Below are positions 45,658 to 57,160 of a stretch of 64,000 nt of DNA, piece after piece; the stretch's first letter is position 1, and the number at the start of each line of letters is the position of its first letter. Position numbers and translations under genes: made by a program. Source of the stretch: Schistocerca nitens (Eukaryota > Arthropoda > Insecta > Orthoptera > Acrididae); NCBI RefSeq assembly GCF_023898315.1, contig NC_064618.1:191525548-191589547 (forward strand), in the 5' to 3' direction. Under the pieces are notes generated by a model, which made no database searches, was not told the DNA's origin, and worked only from the letters and a program-made list of their open reading frames with translations.

Positions 45658-47722
45658 GTCGCTAATTTGAGACGTTTAATTTTCTTATGATTGTTATTTA
45701 TTCAACATTGTTTTCAGAAGGCCATCGGGCGGCTTCCATTATCCTGAAGCACTTTAATCATTACAAAATTAGTGTCTCCTTTTTAGTTCTCCCCTGGAGA
45801 AAGGTACATAAGGGTGTGGCACAGAAGCACTCCAATTACTTCACCTATTCGTTACGTCTGCAGTACGAGAGCCCATTTTGAAAGTTATTATTGTTGGCAG
45901 AATGAGCAGTACTTGTACCAGCGCAGAATTTCCTAATTTATTCATTAGTGACAAAGAGAAATAGGCAGACCGCAATGACAATTTACGAAAATTACGAGAA
46001 GCTCTCCTTAATCTATAGTCATGAAGAAATGGAAATAAGAACTGCTCCATATTAATGATAGAAGAAACTATATATCATTATAAGATCGTCCTCTACTGTC
46101 CTACAGCATGAATTACAATTGTTAGCGATTAATGACACACTACGAAAGGCAAAAAACTTTTCAGTAAACGTGGATCTGTAAACGAAGGGACACTGATATC
46201 AATACATACTTGAAACATAAACTTTTTGGTTAAATCTCCATCTGATAGTGCTAAAATTTCAGTCATGGTCTATCTTAACAATACAGATAATACTGTTTTA
46301 ACACATTATATGTGATACTTTACTCTGCACTCGGAACTATTAATTGTATTCAGTTATGAATTCTCTCAATCACCCCTATACTGTATCATTTCGCAAATCG
46401 TGTCAGGAACATACGATTCGCTGTTGCATTTCTCCACTTTCATTAGTTGTAGTTTTGCTGCGCTAGAGATATGAGAAGACTGCAGAGAGAAAACTCTGGA
46501 GTATTGCTGTGTACTTATTGTACATCGAAATACATTTATAATACACAAATCAATGTATGTATGTTTGTAGACTTACATACCAGATCATCTCTTAAACTAT
46601 TAGAATGATTTCAACCAGGCTTGGTGTACATATTATTTACTGGCTGATTAGACTGTGGGGACAAGAACCCCGTACCTGCATAATGGGTGGGTGTGCGAGT
46701 GAAAAGAAGCATAGCTCAGGAATGTTAGGAGCCGTTTATACCAAATGTGGGATATACGTGTAACGTTATTTATGTTGTTCATGTAATAACTTGTACAAAA
46801 GTATTGCTTGAGGAATAAGCCCTGTGAGTATGAGGCTTACTGTATGTTTGAGAAGTCGTGACATGTAACTATATTGGGATTCATAATTCCTGTGGTAGTT
46901 TCAACCATAGTGGAAGGGGAGGGGGGTCCAAAGGCAGCGACGTATCAGTAACATATCTCTGTCACGCTTATTGAAGCCAGTACCTATCAGTCTTGGAGCG
47001 CATATTAAATGCTACAAGGATAACGGCCAGCGTGGGTGCTTGTACAGCAATGACCTGAAATTAATAATGTGTTCTTTATATTCTCATTCCAGTTCCTCAT
47101 CAAAAACGTTGAACTATTGTCCACTACATTTTGTATACTCTCCTGGCAGAATGACACGTTCCCCTATGATTCAAATTTAGCTGAAAGCCTAAAATCCTAC
47201 ATACACAGACGAAATACGTGTAGAAATATGTGTCGAAAATGATAAATGTGAGTGACATATACCAGCATGCCACATATGTATGAAATACATATATGTGACC
47301 GAAGCAGCGGGCAAAATCTGGTATTAGAAAAACAGGTAGATTTACACCTTGTGATAGATCCCGTGAATCTAATTCTGACAAACTTTGCAAAACTTTATTC
47401 GATTGTTTTCTGAAGTTTCTTATACAAAAGGTTTGACAATGAACACATTGCTTTTCCCGATCTTTGACCGTAATGAATTCTGTGCCAGAGCGCAGGGCAG
47501 CTAGCGTGTCAGCCATCGATTCTGCCCGCAGTGGCCCCTAATTAAGGCATCCCCCTCAAGAGAGAGGGTTCCGCTGTCCGCGTCTCTTTAAAGGCACCAA
47601 CCTCCGCGTGCCAAGTTCCCACTGACGATCCAGCAGCACCCAGCTGAAAAGCAAACCTGTGTACCTCGGAATTCAGCAGGCAAACCTTAGCACACCAACA
47701 ATCGATGATGATTCTATGATAG
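45658..47722. other. Anonymous sequence
   Basis: No supported gene. The part 46,580-46,990 has the look of an old interspersed repeat, but I cannot assign it. The 130-codon ORF on the minus strand (47124-47516) has no motif. Confidence 0.4.
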
Positions 47723-47735
47723 AACTTAAATGTGG

Positions 47736-47928
47736 TGCAAGTGGCTCTGAGCACTATGGGACTTAACATCTGAGGTCATCAGTCCCCTAGAACTTAGAAC
47801 TACATAAACCTGACTAAACTAAGGACATCACACACATCCATGCCCGAGGCAGGATTCGAACCTGCGACCGTAGCTGTTGCGCGGTTCCAGGCTAAAGCGC
47901 CTAGAACCGCTCGGCTACACCGGTCGGC
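47736..47928 (-). repeat. SINE-A copy
   Basis: Inverted copy. 13-bp duplication AACTTAAATGTGG (47723-47735) and AACTTGAATGTGG (47929-47941), one mismatch. Confidence 0.95.
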
Positions 47929-48446
47929 AACTTGAATGTGGGTCAGTCCAACACAAACAGTGTGAAATATAGGTTCATGTACACTCTCAACTCTACGGAA
48001 AAACCCTGCAACCTTAAAACATTGACAATGACTATAGGATGAACTTATTGTGGTAAGGTATCAGTAGGTCTTTCTTTCTAAATAGTCTGTTGGACGAACT
48101 CCTTTTTCTCAACTACAGTCATGTTCAGAAAAAACAGAACACCTAGAATGACTTGAGATAGGACGTTCATATTTACAGAATATGTATTTTAGTATGTTCT
48201 ACAGAAATGTTAGTATTTGAACCATATCCGCCTGCGGGTTCAAGGTCAACGTCGATATCGCAGCGCAACATCACATGACGGCAAAATGTGCCTGCGTCTC
48301 ACGTTGTCGCTATAAACCGAGGCCAATGGATCAGTGTAACTTGAGCAGACGTGTAGGATGCTTCGCAGACATTTGCGTGAACCTTACCGTCAATCAGTGA
48401 CTTTGAAAGAGAGCGCATTATTGGAAGAATGTGTTGCATCCATCTG

Positions 48447-48924
48447 ATGATGATGATGATATGTTTGTGGGGAACTCAAAAAAATGGTTCAAATGGCTCT
48501 GAGTACTATGGGACTTAACATCTGAGGTCATCAGTCCCTTAGATTTAGAACTACTTAAATCTAACTAACCTAAGGACATCACACACATCCATGCCCCAGG
48601 CAGGATTCGAACCTGCGACCATAACAGCAGCGCGGTTCCGGACTGAAGCGCCTAGAACCGCTCGGCCACAGCGGCCGGCAGTGGGGAACTCAACTGCTCG
48701 GTTATCAGCACCCGTACAAAGTCCCAGTTTTTACACAGTTCAATTTTTCACTCAGTCGTTTCGAGCCACTGTCAGGAATGATGATGAGATGATGAAATGA
48801 TGAGGACAACACAAACACACACAGTCTCAGGGCAGAGAAAATCCCCAACCCGGCCGGGAATCGAACCTGGGCCCCTGTGATCCAAAGGCAGTAGGGCTAG
48901 CCACTAGACCACGAGCTGCGGACA
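48447..48924 (-). repeat. SINE-D copy (tRNA-headed, ATC-repeat tail), itself interrupted
   Basis: On the minus strand the head is CCGCAGCTCGTGGTCTAGTG (A box) with GGTTCGATTCCCGGC (B box), then GGGTTGGGGATTTTCTCTGC. The tail is an ATC-type repeat, seen on the plus strand as TGATGATGATGATG. 11-bp duplications GCATCCATCTG (48436-48446) and GCATCCACCTG (48925-48935) flank it. A SINE-A and its duplicated target split it. Confidence 0.9.
48480..48680 (-). repeat. SINE-A copy inside SINE-D
   Basis: Perfect 13-bp duplication GTGGGGAACTCAA at 48467-48479 and 48681-48693. The target bases belong to SINE-D, so this is the youngest of three nested layers. Confidence 0.96.
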
Positions 48925-49978
48925 GCATCCACCTGGGAAATTACTGCTCGTGTGGGACGAAGTGTTTTGCCAGTGCAACTGGTGTGTGCAGCATTGTTCA
49001 TGGAAGGCCTTAGAATACGACGAGATGTGTCAGGTCGCACCATCCAGACCACCACCTGGATAGACATCTTTTCCGAATAACATTGCAGGACAGATCTGCG
49101 ACCTCCTCCGCTCTGGCCCAACAGTGGAAGACATCGTACGCTATCAGGGGTGACACTCCGTGGTCGTTTATTACGGCATGGGTCACGTGCCGATCGTCTA
49201 ATCTCCACATACCTTTGACGAATGTGCAAGAGCATGCTTGACGGTAATGTTGTGTGGAACGACGTTACAGGACAGGAATGGCATTAGATAGTGTTTCAGG
49301 ACGTATCCAGGTTCCGTTTGTTTCAAAATGGTGGTCCCATTTTGATTTTCTGCAAGCAGGGAGCGCGGCATCACAGTGACTGCATTCACACAAGACATAC
49401 AGCGGCAACTGAAGGTCTTATGGTGTCAGGTGCTATTCGATACAAGAACTAATCACAGTTGGTGCTTTCCCAGGGCACTGTCAACTGTATGGCCTACGTG
49501 AATGACATCCAGCCACCCATAGTCACATCCCCCTCCTGCACAACCCACTAGACGCTATTTTTCAGCAAGACAATGCACGATAACATGTTGCTGCACGAAC
49601 ACGTGACTTCTATGTGGCACAGGATTTTAGCCTTTTGTGCTGGCCCGCTTGATCATCAGACTTGTGGTCAATTGAAAATGTGTGGGATATAATGAAATGA
49701 CAGGTGGAGCACTGTGACCCATTGCCAACCACCACAGTTCAACTTTGCGACCAGGTGAATACAGAATAGTTGCCTATACCACAGGATGCCATTCGCGCTT
49801 TATACGCATATAAGCAGTTATATATGGAACAAATTATCAGTTCCCGGTGCCTACTAGGCAACAGGATACATACTTAACCGAAGTGACTGAAATGCTTATC
49901 ATACAAATGTGCATGTCCTATATAAACGATATCCTATCTCTTTTCGTTCAGCGGTTCTGTGTCTTCTGAACATGAGTG

Positions 49979-51338
49979 CACTTAGGTTGTGTAAAGCCCA
50001 TCTACAATAATTTAACAAACAACTTTCAACACCCATGCAATTACAGGCAGCAAATGCGACTAGTTATTAAAAGACTAGGGACCGATGACCTTAGCAGTTA
50101 AGTTACATAAGATTTCACACCCGTTTGAACATTTTGATTAAAATACTCACCGACTGGTAGATAAAAATAGATCGACGACGTGTGTATAGCTTTTTCCATA
50201 TTGCCGGAAATAAAACGCAACACCCTCACGGTCAGGGTTATTTTATTGATGTGAGACGTAGGAAATCCTTGTAGGAGCATATGATAACAAATTCAGACCC
50301 ACTGAAACACCACCTGTCACAATAAAGAATGCCCCAACAGTCGCATCATTACACAGTGTTGCCTCTTGTGCCAGCAACGCAGGCGATCTCGAATGCGATC
50401 ATGAAGGTGACGAATGGCACCCTGTGACAGATTTTTCCTAGCCTCTTGAACTTTTTAATTGCATGTCAGCAATGATGCGAAACCACCAGGAATCGGAAAA
50501 TGTGGTCCAGACGAACAGGAAGGCCTGATCACTCACTCATCGCACTACCTCTATTGTAAGCAACGAAAGGCACGCGTCCCAATGCGCAAACGTCGAATGA
50601 TAGCCTGATGAACAGAGAAGTAACTTTTAGGTAAAACGAAAAAAAAACTTTTGTCATCAGATTACAGCGTAGACAATGAAGTTGTGATAAACCATTAAAA
50701 ATGTAATGAGGTAGCTCACTAAGGCTGTCACCCCTGGCTTACTTCCGACTGTAAAAAAGTTCAGCAGCCAATGGAGATTTCGCTTCAAATCACGCCACGA
50801 GGTGGAAAGGCGCACGGGACGGGAAACATAGGTGGAAGGAAGACGCAAACGGTAGGCTAATGAATCTCGTCTACGTTAAACAGAAGCTTGCCTTGGAAGT
50901 ATATCCCATCAAAGTACAGGCAACAAGATTTGTCCAGTAAGAAGCACAAGTTTGCGGGCTCCAAATATCTAAACAAAGCGACTTGGCGATTTGGTGCACA
51001 ACGTACCAAGCAAAAAACTTTTTAACGTCAAGAATAATGACACACTGAACGTAAAAAATTGCAGTACATTAATAATTTAAAACACACGATCAAATAACAA
51101 CTCTGTAGAAGTTACCAACCTGAAGCTCTTATGTTTTGGTGCGAGCGACATGCCCCTCAAAACGCCTGGCCACAGGAACAGGGAGCAACAACGACAGGAT
51201 GCTGAACCGAGTCCGATATAGAAGCAGTAAGAAACAAACACGCGCTGGAAACGAACCAGTCACAATTATCACGCTCACACCACGGAGCAAGAACAGTCCT
51301 TGCGAATGCCTCGTGCTCGCGGCACGAAAGCAACGAAC
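49979..51338. other. Mostly anonymous; one SINE-B scrap and a possible old Tc1 piece
   Basis: The scrap at 50,071-50,138 is listed separately. The part 50,190-50,620 resembles non-coding or 5' sequence of a Tc1-like element (phrases such as GCGATCATGAAGGTGAC), but I cannot support a gene. The rest is anonymous. Confidence 0.4.
50071..50138 (+). repeat. SINE-B 3' fragment
   Basis: Contains GACTAGGGACCGATGACC, TTAGCAGTTAAGT and TAAGATTTCACACCCGTTTG, the 3' third of SINE-B. 5'-truncated. Confidence 0.8.
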
Positions 51339-51511
51339 TACAGGGCTATTACAAATGATTGAAGCAATTTCATAAATTCACTGTAGCTCCATTCATTGAC
51401 ATATGGTCACGACACACTACAGATACGTAGAAAAACTCATAAAGTTTTGTTTGGCTGAAGCCGCACTTCAGGTTTCTGCCGACAGAGCGCTCGAGAGCGC
51501 TGTGAGACGAA

Positions 51512-52568
51512 ATGGCGACAGGAGCCGAGAAAGCGTATGTCGTGCTTGAAATGCACTCACATCAGTCAGTCATAACAGTGCAACGACACTTCAGGACGAA
51601 GTTCAACAAAGATCCACCAACTGCTAACTCCATTCGGCGATGGTATGTGCAGTTTAAAGCTTCTGGATGCCTCTGTAAGAGGAAATCAACGGGGCGGCCT
51701 GCAGTGAGCGAAGAAACGGTTGAACGCGTGCGGGCAAGTTTCACGCGTAGCCCGCGGAAGTCGACGAATAAAGCAAACAGGGTGCTAAACGTACCACAGC
51801 CGACGGTTTGGAAAATCTTACGGTAAAGCCTAAAGCAGAAGCCTTACCGTTTACAATTGCTACAAGCCCTGACACCCGATGACAAAGTCAAACGCTTTGA
51901 ATTTTCGGCGCAGTTGCAACAGCTCATGGAAGAGGATGCGTTCAGTGCGAAACTTGTTTTCAGTGATGAAGCAACATTTCTTCTTCATGGTGAAGTGAAC
52001 AGACACAATGTGCGAATCTGGGCGGTAGAGAATCCTCATGCATTCGTGCAGCAAATTCGCAATTCACCAAAAGTTAACGTGTTTTGTGCAATCTCACGGT
52101 TTAAAGTTTACGGCCCCTTTCTCTTTTGCGAAAAAAAAACGTTACGGGACACGTGTATCTGGACATGCTGGAAAATTGGCTCATGCCACAACTGGAGACC
52201 GACAGCGCCGACTTCATCTTTCAACAGGATGGTGCTCCACCGCACTTCCATCATGATGTTCGGCATTTCTTAAACAGGAGATTGGAAAAAACCGATGGAT
52301 CGGTCGTGGTGGAGATCATGATTAGCAATTCATGTCATGGCCTCCACGCTCTCCCGACTTAACCCCATGCGATTTCTTTCTGTGGGGTTATGTGAAAAAT
52401 TCAGTGTTTAAACCTCCTCTACCAAGAAACATGCCAGAACTGCGAGCTCGCATCAACGATGCTTTCGAACTCATTGATGGGGACATGCTGCGCCGAGTGT
52501 GGGAGGAACTTGATTATCGGCTTGGTGTCTGCCGAATCACTAAAGGGGCACATATCGAACATTTTTGA
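51512..52568 (+). pseudogene. Mariner-type (DDE_3, DDD) transposase pseudogene
   Basis: Starts MATGAEKAYVVLEMHSHQS, with a helix-turn-helix region and PPTANSIRRWYVQFK, GRPAVSEETVERVRASF. Catalytic aspartates are in LVFSDEATFLL, FQQDGAPPH and SPDLTPCDFFLWGYVK, so the third residue is Asp, not Glu. Lesions: a TAA at 51824-51826 in the WKILR context, a frameshift at an A run near 52,130-52,139, and another near 52,300. The end is GAHIEHF, stop 52566-52568. The body is otherwise well kept, so death was fairly recent. Confidence 0.92.
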
Positions 52569-52573
52569 ATGCC

Positions 52574-52838
52574 AAACTGCCTATTGGCTTCTGTCTCGGG
52601 TTCTTCGGCCGACGTTCATCTAATGATTTTTTCTGACGTTTCGCCAGCACGAGTGGCTGGCATTGTCAAAGCTTCACCCTCCATTGCCGGCAATGGAGGG
52701 TGAAGCTTTGACAATGCCAGCCACTCGTGCTGGCGAAACGTCAGAAAAATCATTAGATGAACGTCGGCCGAAGAACCCGAGACAGAAGCCAATAGGCAGT
52801 TTGTTAACAAGTGGCCACGAAAGCCTTAACAATTTTGT
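52574..52838. mobile_element. Palindromic insertion with hammerhead-like core (Penelope-like origin proposed)
   Basis: Arms 52574-52688 and 52689-52802 are perfect reverse complements except for one extra T in the left arm (in the run near 52627-52632). A 36-base unpaired tail follows (52803-52838). A perfect 13-bp target duplication ATTTTTGAATGCC flanks it (52561-52573 and 52839-52851). Each arm, read toward its outer end, contains TTGACAA, a 6-bp stem (GCCAGC/GCTGGC) with a 7-base loop, then GAAACGTC. This matches the hammerhead-ribozyme plan found in Penelope-like retroelements. The 13-bp duplication favours retrotransposition over a MITE. Confidence 0.8.
52708..52739 (+). ncRNA. Hammerhead-ribozyme-like motif (degenerate core)
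   Basis: Order: TTGACAA (52708-52714), stem GCCAGC (52716-52721), loop CACTCGT, stem GCTGGC (52729-52734), GAAAC (52735-52739). The canonical core is CUGANGA then GAAA. Here C3 is U and G8 is A. These two positions pair in active hammerheads, so the pair could be kept as U-A. A mirrored copy lies in the other arm on the minus strand (about 52638-52669). Activity is not implied. Confidence 0.45.
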
Positions 52839-52965
52839 ATTTTTGAATGCCTAAAAAAACTTTTTGAGTTTTTGTATGTGTGTGCAAAGCATTGTGAAAG
52901 TATCTCAAATAATAAAGTTATTGTAGAGCTGTGAAATCGCTTCAATCATTTGTAATAACCCTGTA

Positions 52966-53864
52966 AAAGTAGCTCACAAACGACGATTCAGAGTCGGTGT
53001 GCGGTGACAAACAGTAGAAAAATTCGCAGCCGCTTGGAGACGAGTGGATGACGACGACCCACCACTCGTCACCAAATCTGATCGGCCAAAGCAATAAGAT
53101 GTTCAGCCAGACAAACTTGGAAGTCACATGGGTGGTAAAACCCGTTGCCCCGCAGACCTCTACTACCCGTGCTGCTTCAGTCACTGCTCTGTCGGAAAAT
53201 GACGTCAAAGCCAGTCGCGGCGAACGTACCACGCCCCCTTCACATCAAAGATCGCGTTCCAGGAGACGTTGCACGAGCTATCGATCGCCCAACTGTTCAG
53301 CCAGCTCTCTGCCTGGAATGCAACTCTTTTATAGACGCCGCCACGTATCAGAACTTCATGAAACTATAGGGACTGAAGCGGGGTATTTCACTATGTCCCA
53401 CTACTAATTCCACATTTTTCTCAACCGAAATTGCCGAGAAAAAAAAATTGAACGCCCCTCGCACATTGCTCATGACAGAAGTAGAAATCACTGCTGTAGA
53501 TTTCCTGTCTCGGTAACATCGTTGAAAGAGTTTTAAGTTCTCAGTAACATCGTAGTGCTTCGCGATCTACTCCAAGGTATTCGCTTCGAATACGCCTGTT
53601 GTAATAAATTATTACCACTGTGGTTTGGAAGGACTGTGAAACTTGAGTAGGAATCACAATTTGTTATAAAATTTTATACTCTTACCTCAAAGTCTGTGAA
53701 ACTACAGAATTAACGAGCTTTTGGCAAAGGAAGGACGGAGACAGATCAGAGTATAACATACCATCGATGGCGAGATCATTAGAGACAGAGCACAAGCTCG
53801 GATTACAGAAGGATGATCTGGGAATTGAATGGTTCCATTTTCAAAGAAATTCCACCATTTTCTT
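52966..53864. other. Anonymous sequence
   Basis: No supported gene. Overlapping ORFs on opposite strands at 53,048-53,407 and 52,942-53,232 show no domain. Confidence 0.4.
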
Positions 53865-53934
53865 GGGACGAGGATGGAAGTTGTCCTCCAGAATGCGAGT
53901 CCAGTGTGCTAGCCACTGAGCTACCTCACTCCGC
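53865..53934 (-). repeat. SINE-C head fragment
   Basis: On the minus strand, GCGGAGTGAGGTAGCTCAGT, then GGACTCGCATTCTGGAGGAC, match the head of the copy at 13.7 kb. Only the tRNA-like part remains. Confidence 0.7.
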
Positions 53935-53939
53935 TTATA

Positions 53940-54887
53940 CACACATGAAAAAATGTTTTGCACCACCCCGGTTCGGAGAGTTCCGGAACCTGTACCTAAA
54001 ATTGGAATAGAGACCAATATAAGCACTATTTCCGCCCTTTTCATTGTTCATGGAAACCACACATTGCATGTTGTACCACCTTTCAGCGAGACCTTCAGAG
54101 GTGGTGGTCCAGAATGCTGTACACATCGGTACCTCTAATACCCGGTAGCACGTCCTCTTGGTTTGATTCACGCCTGTAGCCTACTCACCGTGGCATACTA
54201 TCCACAAATTCATTAAGGCACTGTTGGTCCAGATTGTCCCACAGAGTGGTTGGTGCGTCACGTCGTCCATAAACAGCCCTTTTCAATCCATCCCAGGCAT
54301 GTATCCACAGGGTTCATGTCTGGAAAACATGCTGGCCACTCTAGTCGAGCGGTGTCGTTATCCTGAAGGATACATAAGATGTGTACAATGGGGGCACGAA
54401 TTATCGTCCATGAAGAGGAATGTCTCGCCAATACGCTGCCGATATGGTTGACTATTGGAGGAAGGATGGCATTCACGTTTTGTACAACCGTAACAGCGCC
54501 TCCCATTATCACCAGCGGCGTACGTCGGCCACATTCCAAAACAGCGGGGAACCTCCACCTTGCTGCCCTCACAGGACAGTGCGTCGAAGATGTCAAGTCC
54601 GACAGGGTTGCCTCCAAACACATCTCCGACGATTGCCTGGTTGAGGGCATATGCTACACTCATCGGTGAAGAGAACGTGATGCCAATCCTGAGCGGTCGA
54701 TTCGCTATGTTGTTGGACCCATATGCACCGCGCTGCATGGTGTCGAGGTTGCAAAGATAGACCTCGCCATGGACGTTGGGAGTGAAGTTGCACATCATGC
54801 AGCCTATTGCGCACAGTTTGAGTCGTATCACGACGTCCTACAGCTGCACAAAAAACATTATTCAACATGGCGGCGTTGCTGTTAGTG
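53940..54887 (-). pseudogene. Tc1-like element, 5' part lost
   Basis: The plus-strand left end is CACACATGAAAAAATGTTTT preceded by TA. Minus-strand translation in changing frames gives RDTTQTVRNRLHD, then HHVLFTDECSICPQPGNRRR with the first catalytic aspartate, a MDDNSCPHCTH-type second motif and FPDMNPVDTCLGW where the catalytic glutamate region has decayed (PIEH to PVDT). The match breaks near 54,887, so the N-terminal DNA-binding half and the other terminal repeat are missing. Confidence 0.75.
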
Positions 54888-55346
54888 GAAGCTAATTCGC
54901 GAGTCCGTCTGCTTCTGGTCTCTGACCAATGGAGCAGGGTGACACAGTGAGTTGCAGGGAGTGCGTTGCTTATTATCGGTTAGTGACGCATATGTGAATA
55001 AGTTAATACGTGTATGGTGCACAATATGGCGATCTCACCACAATGTGGGTAGACGAGGTATCTTGACGATGCGTTTTCGTGCCCTCAGGTGCCAGCACAC
55101 TCTAACACTGGGACAATGACACATTCCAATGCCCCACAACTGTCGATATTGTACAATTCGATCAGCCATCTAATAACGGAACCAAAATGGTGACCTTTTG
55201 GAAGAGTGATAACACTCAACGAGCACACAGCATCGCCGTGTCCTTCATAGTGGTCATTCAACATCTGACGCTGTTCGTAACCCTTATATGGGCTGCCAGA
55301 CCTGGTAACAACTCTAAACACCAACGATACTAATGCACTCTGTTGG
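54888..55346. other. Anonymous sequence
   Basis: No supported gene or repeat. Confidence 0.4.
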
Positions 55347-55549
55347 CGCGGGCCGGTGTGGACGAGCGGTTCTAGGCGCTACAGTCTGGAACAGCGCGAC
55401 CGCTACCGTCGCAGGTTCGAATCCTGCCTCTGGCATGGATGTGTGTGATGTCTTTAAGTTGGTTAAGTTTAAGTAGTTCTAGGCTCTAAGGGACTGATGA
55501 CCTCAGAAGTTTAGTCCCATGGTGCTCAGAGCCATTTGAACCATTTGAA
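55347..55549 (+). repeat. SINE-A copy
   Basis: Full-length, moderately diverged (GGACGAGCGG in the A box). Flanks share only ACTCTG, so the duplication is unclear. Confidence 0.9.
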
Positions 55550-55923
55550 CTCTGATGACCGTTCTAAAGGTAACAGAGAATTGCAATTTGTAGCAGAACA
55601 GCGCTACTTTTACAGTTCAATAGTAAGCTGCTGATGTCTGATATGATTTATTAACTGTTATTTAACGATGGTTAAGGGCAAATAAATGTGATCAAAACAT
55701 TGTAAAATTTGTTGTGATTAGTAACTGCACGTTTATTTCATTTTTAGATACTTAAGGAATTCTTCCAGTCACATTTGTAAAATCTGAGCTCTTCCTGACG
55801 ACGGTACATTTTATTATTGCGGAAAGGGCAGTGTTCTACCAGAGAAATCAGGACATCATTAGGCCTGAATACCGTCAAACTTTTACTTAAGTTTGGGGAA
55901 TGTCATTACTATGAAAGCAAATG

Positions 55924-56117
55924 GTTCAAATGGCTCTGAGCACTATGGGACTTAACAGCGGAGGTCATCACTTCCCTAGAACTTAGAACCACTTAAACCT
56001 AACTAACCTAAGGACATCACACACATCCATGTCAGAGGCAGGATTCGAACCTGCGACCGTAGCGGTCGCGAGGTTCCAGACTGAAGCGCCTACAACCGCT
56101 CGGCTACTCCGGCCGGC
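55924..56117 (-). repeat. SINE-A copy
   Basis: Inverted copy. 17-bp flanks TACTATGAAAGCAAATG (55907-55923) and TACTATGACTGCAAATG (56118-56134) differ at two positions. Confidence 0.93.
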
Positions 56118-56454
56118 TACTATGACTGCAAATGCGGTCTTTGTTGAAGCAGTGGACAGCGTCGAGATTCGGTTGGCAGATGTGCCCAATCGATTCTGTT
56201 TTGTAAAAGTCTTTCATGTGGAACAAGGCACACGGCAAACCGACTTATCTATAAGGAAGTAGCCAGCTAGGAATGGTTCAGAGGCCATGAATTGTTGTGC
56301 TAGACAAAATATTAAACATCTTGTGTTAGCTTCAGTATAATTTATGCGAGAAGGCAAGAATAAGCTCTTAGGCCATGATCAGTTGTTTCACGTAAATCTT
56401 AGCCGTATATGCAAGACTTCTCTAGGCAAAAATACGGTATTGGCAAATATTACG

Positions 56455-56642
56455 ACCGGGTGTTGTGGCCGAGCGGTTCTAGGCGCTTCAGTCGGGAACC
56501 GCGCTGCTGCTACGATCGCAGGTTCGAATCATGACTCGGGCATGGTTATGTGTGATGTCGTTAGGTTAGTTAGGTTTAAGTAGTTCTAAGTCTAGGGGAC
56601 TGATGTTAGGTCCCATAGTGCTTAGAGCCATTTGAACCATTT
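56455..56642 (+). repeat. SINE-A copy
   Basis: Perfect 12-bp duplication GCAAATATTACG at 56443-56454 and 56643-56654. A short internal deletion removes GACCTCAG-type sequence near the 3' end. Confidence 0.95.
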
Positions 56643-56934
56643 GCAAATATTACGCCATTTCACTTCTAGAACGCTTCTTCAAGGTGGACGTCAGATCTTC
56701 TCTGGTCTCTCTAATTAATAAGAGACGTGAAGAATTTGTGGGATTATTTTTGCATCTTATTCTCAACTAAACTCCTTAAGACAATTTATTTCATTATTCA
56801 TGTAAAATAAAGCCACTCCTATATTTATTAGTTTCAAAAAGGGTTACCAACTTATTCAAGTATCTATCTCTATTTTGCTTAAACCCTTTCTTACAGTTAC
56901 TATATATTGAGTGGAAAATTAAGTGACGTGGAGT

Positions 56935-57005
56935 GGACGCGCGGTTTGAGGCGCCATCTCAAGGATTGCGGGGCCCCTTCCGCTGGAGGTTTGAGTCCTC
57001 CCTCG

Positions 57006-57049
<44 letters not shown>

Positions 57050-57160
57050 CGTGTGTGTGTGTGTGTTGTTCTTAGCATAAGTTAAAGTTAGCTTAAATAG
57101 TGTGTAAGCCTAGGGACCGATGACCTTAGCAATTTGGTCCCTTAACACTTAGAAAATGGA
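56935..57160 (+). repeat. SINE-B copy with an expanded GT run
   Basis: Head GTGGACGCGCGGTTTGAGGC, B box AGGTTTGAGTCCTCCCTCGG, then a GT microsatellite (57009-57066, one TC break) where other copies have GTGTGTGTATTTG, then AAATAGTGTGTAAGCCTAGG and GACCGATGACCTTAGC. The microsatellite grew out of the SINE body. Confidence 0.88.

Larger units (their letters stand above)
48116..49978 (+). mobile_element. Tc1-like transposon with nested SINEs
   Basis: The left end CAGTCATGTTCAGAAAAAAC (48116) pairs with the reverse complement of the right end (GTCTTCTGAACATGAGTG, to 49978). TA precedes the left end and CA follows the right, so the target copy has mutated. Transposase pieces on the plus strand include a QQDNAR motif (about 49562-49580), HVAART, and a SPDLWSIENVWDIMK-like end (about 49650-49700). 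A nested pair of SINEs splits the N-terminal part. Many stops. Confidence 0.8.
51341..52963 (+). mobile_element. Mariner-type transposon with an inserted palindrome
   Basis: Inverted repeats of about 32 bp (two mismatches) begin CAGGGCTATTACAAATGATT at 51341 and the equivalent at 52963 on the other strand. TA lies outside each end (51339-51340 and 52964-52965). The element is 1,623 bp, of which about 278 bp (one insertion plus duplicated target) was added later just downstream of the transposase stop codon. Confidence 0.95.
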
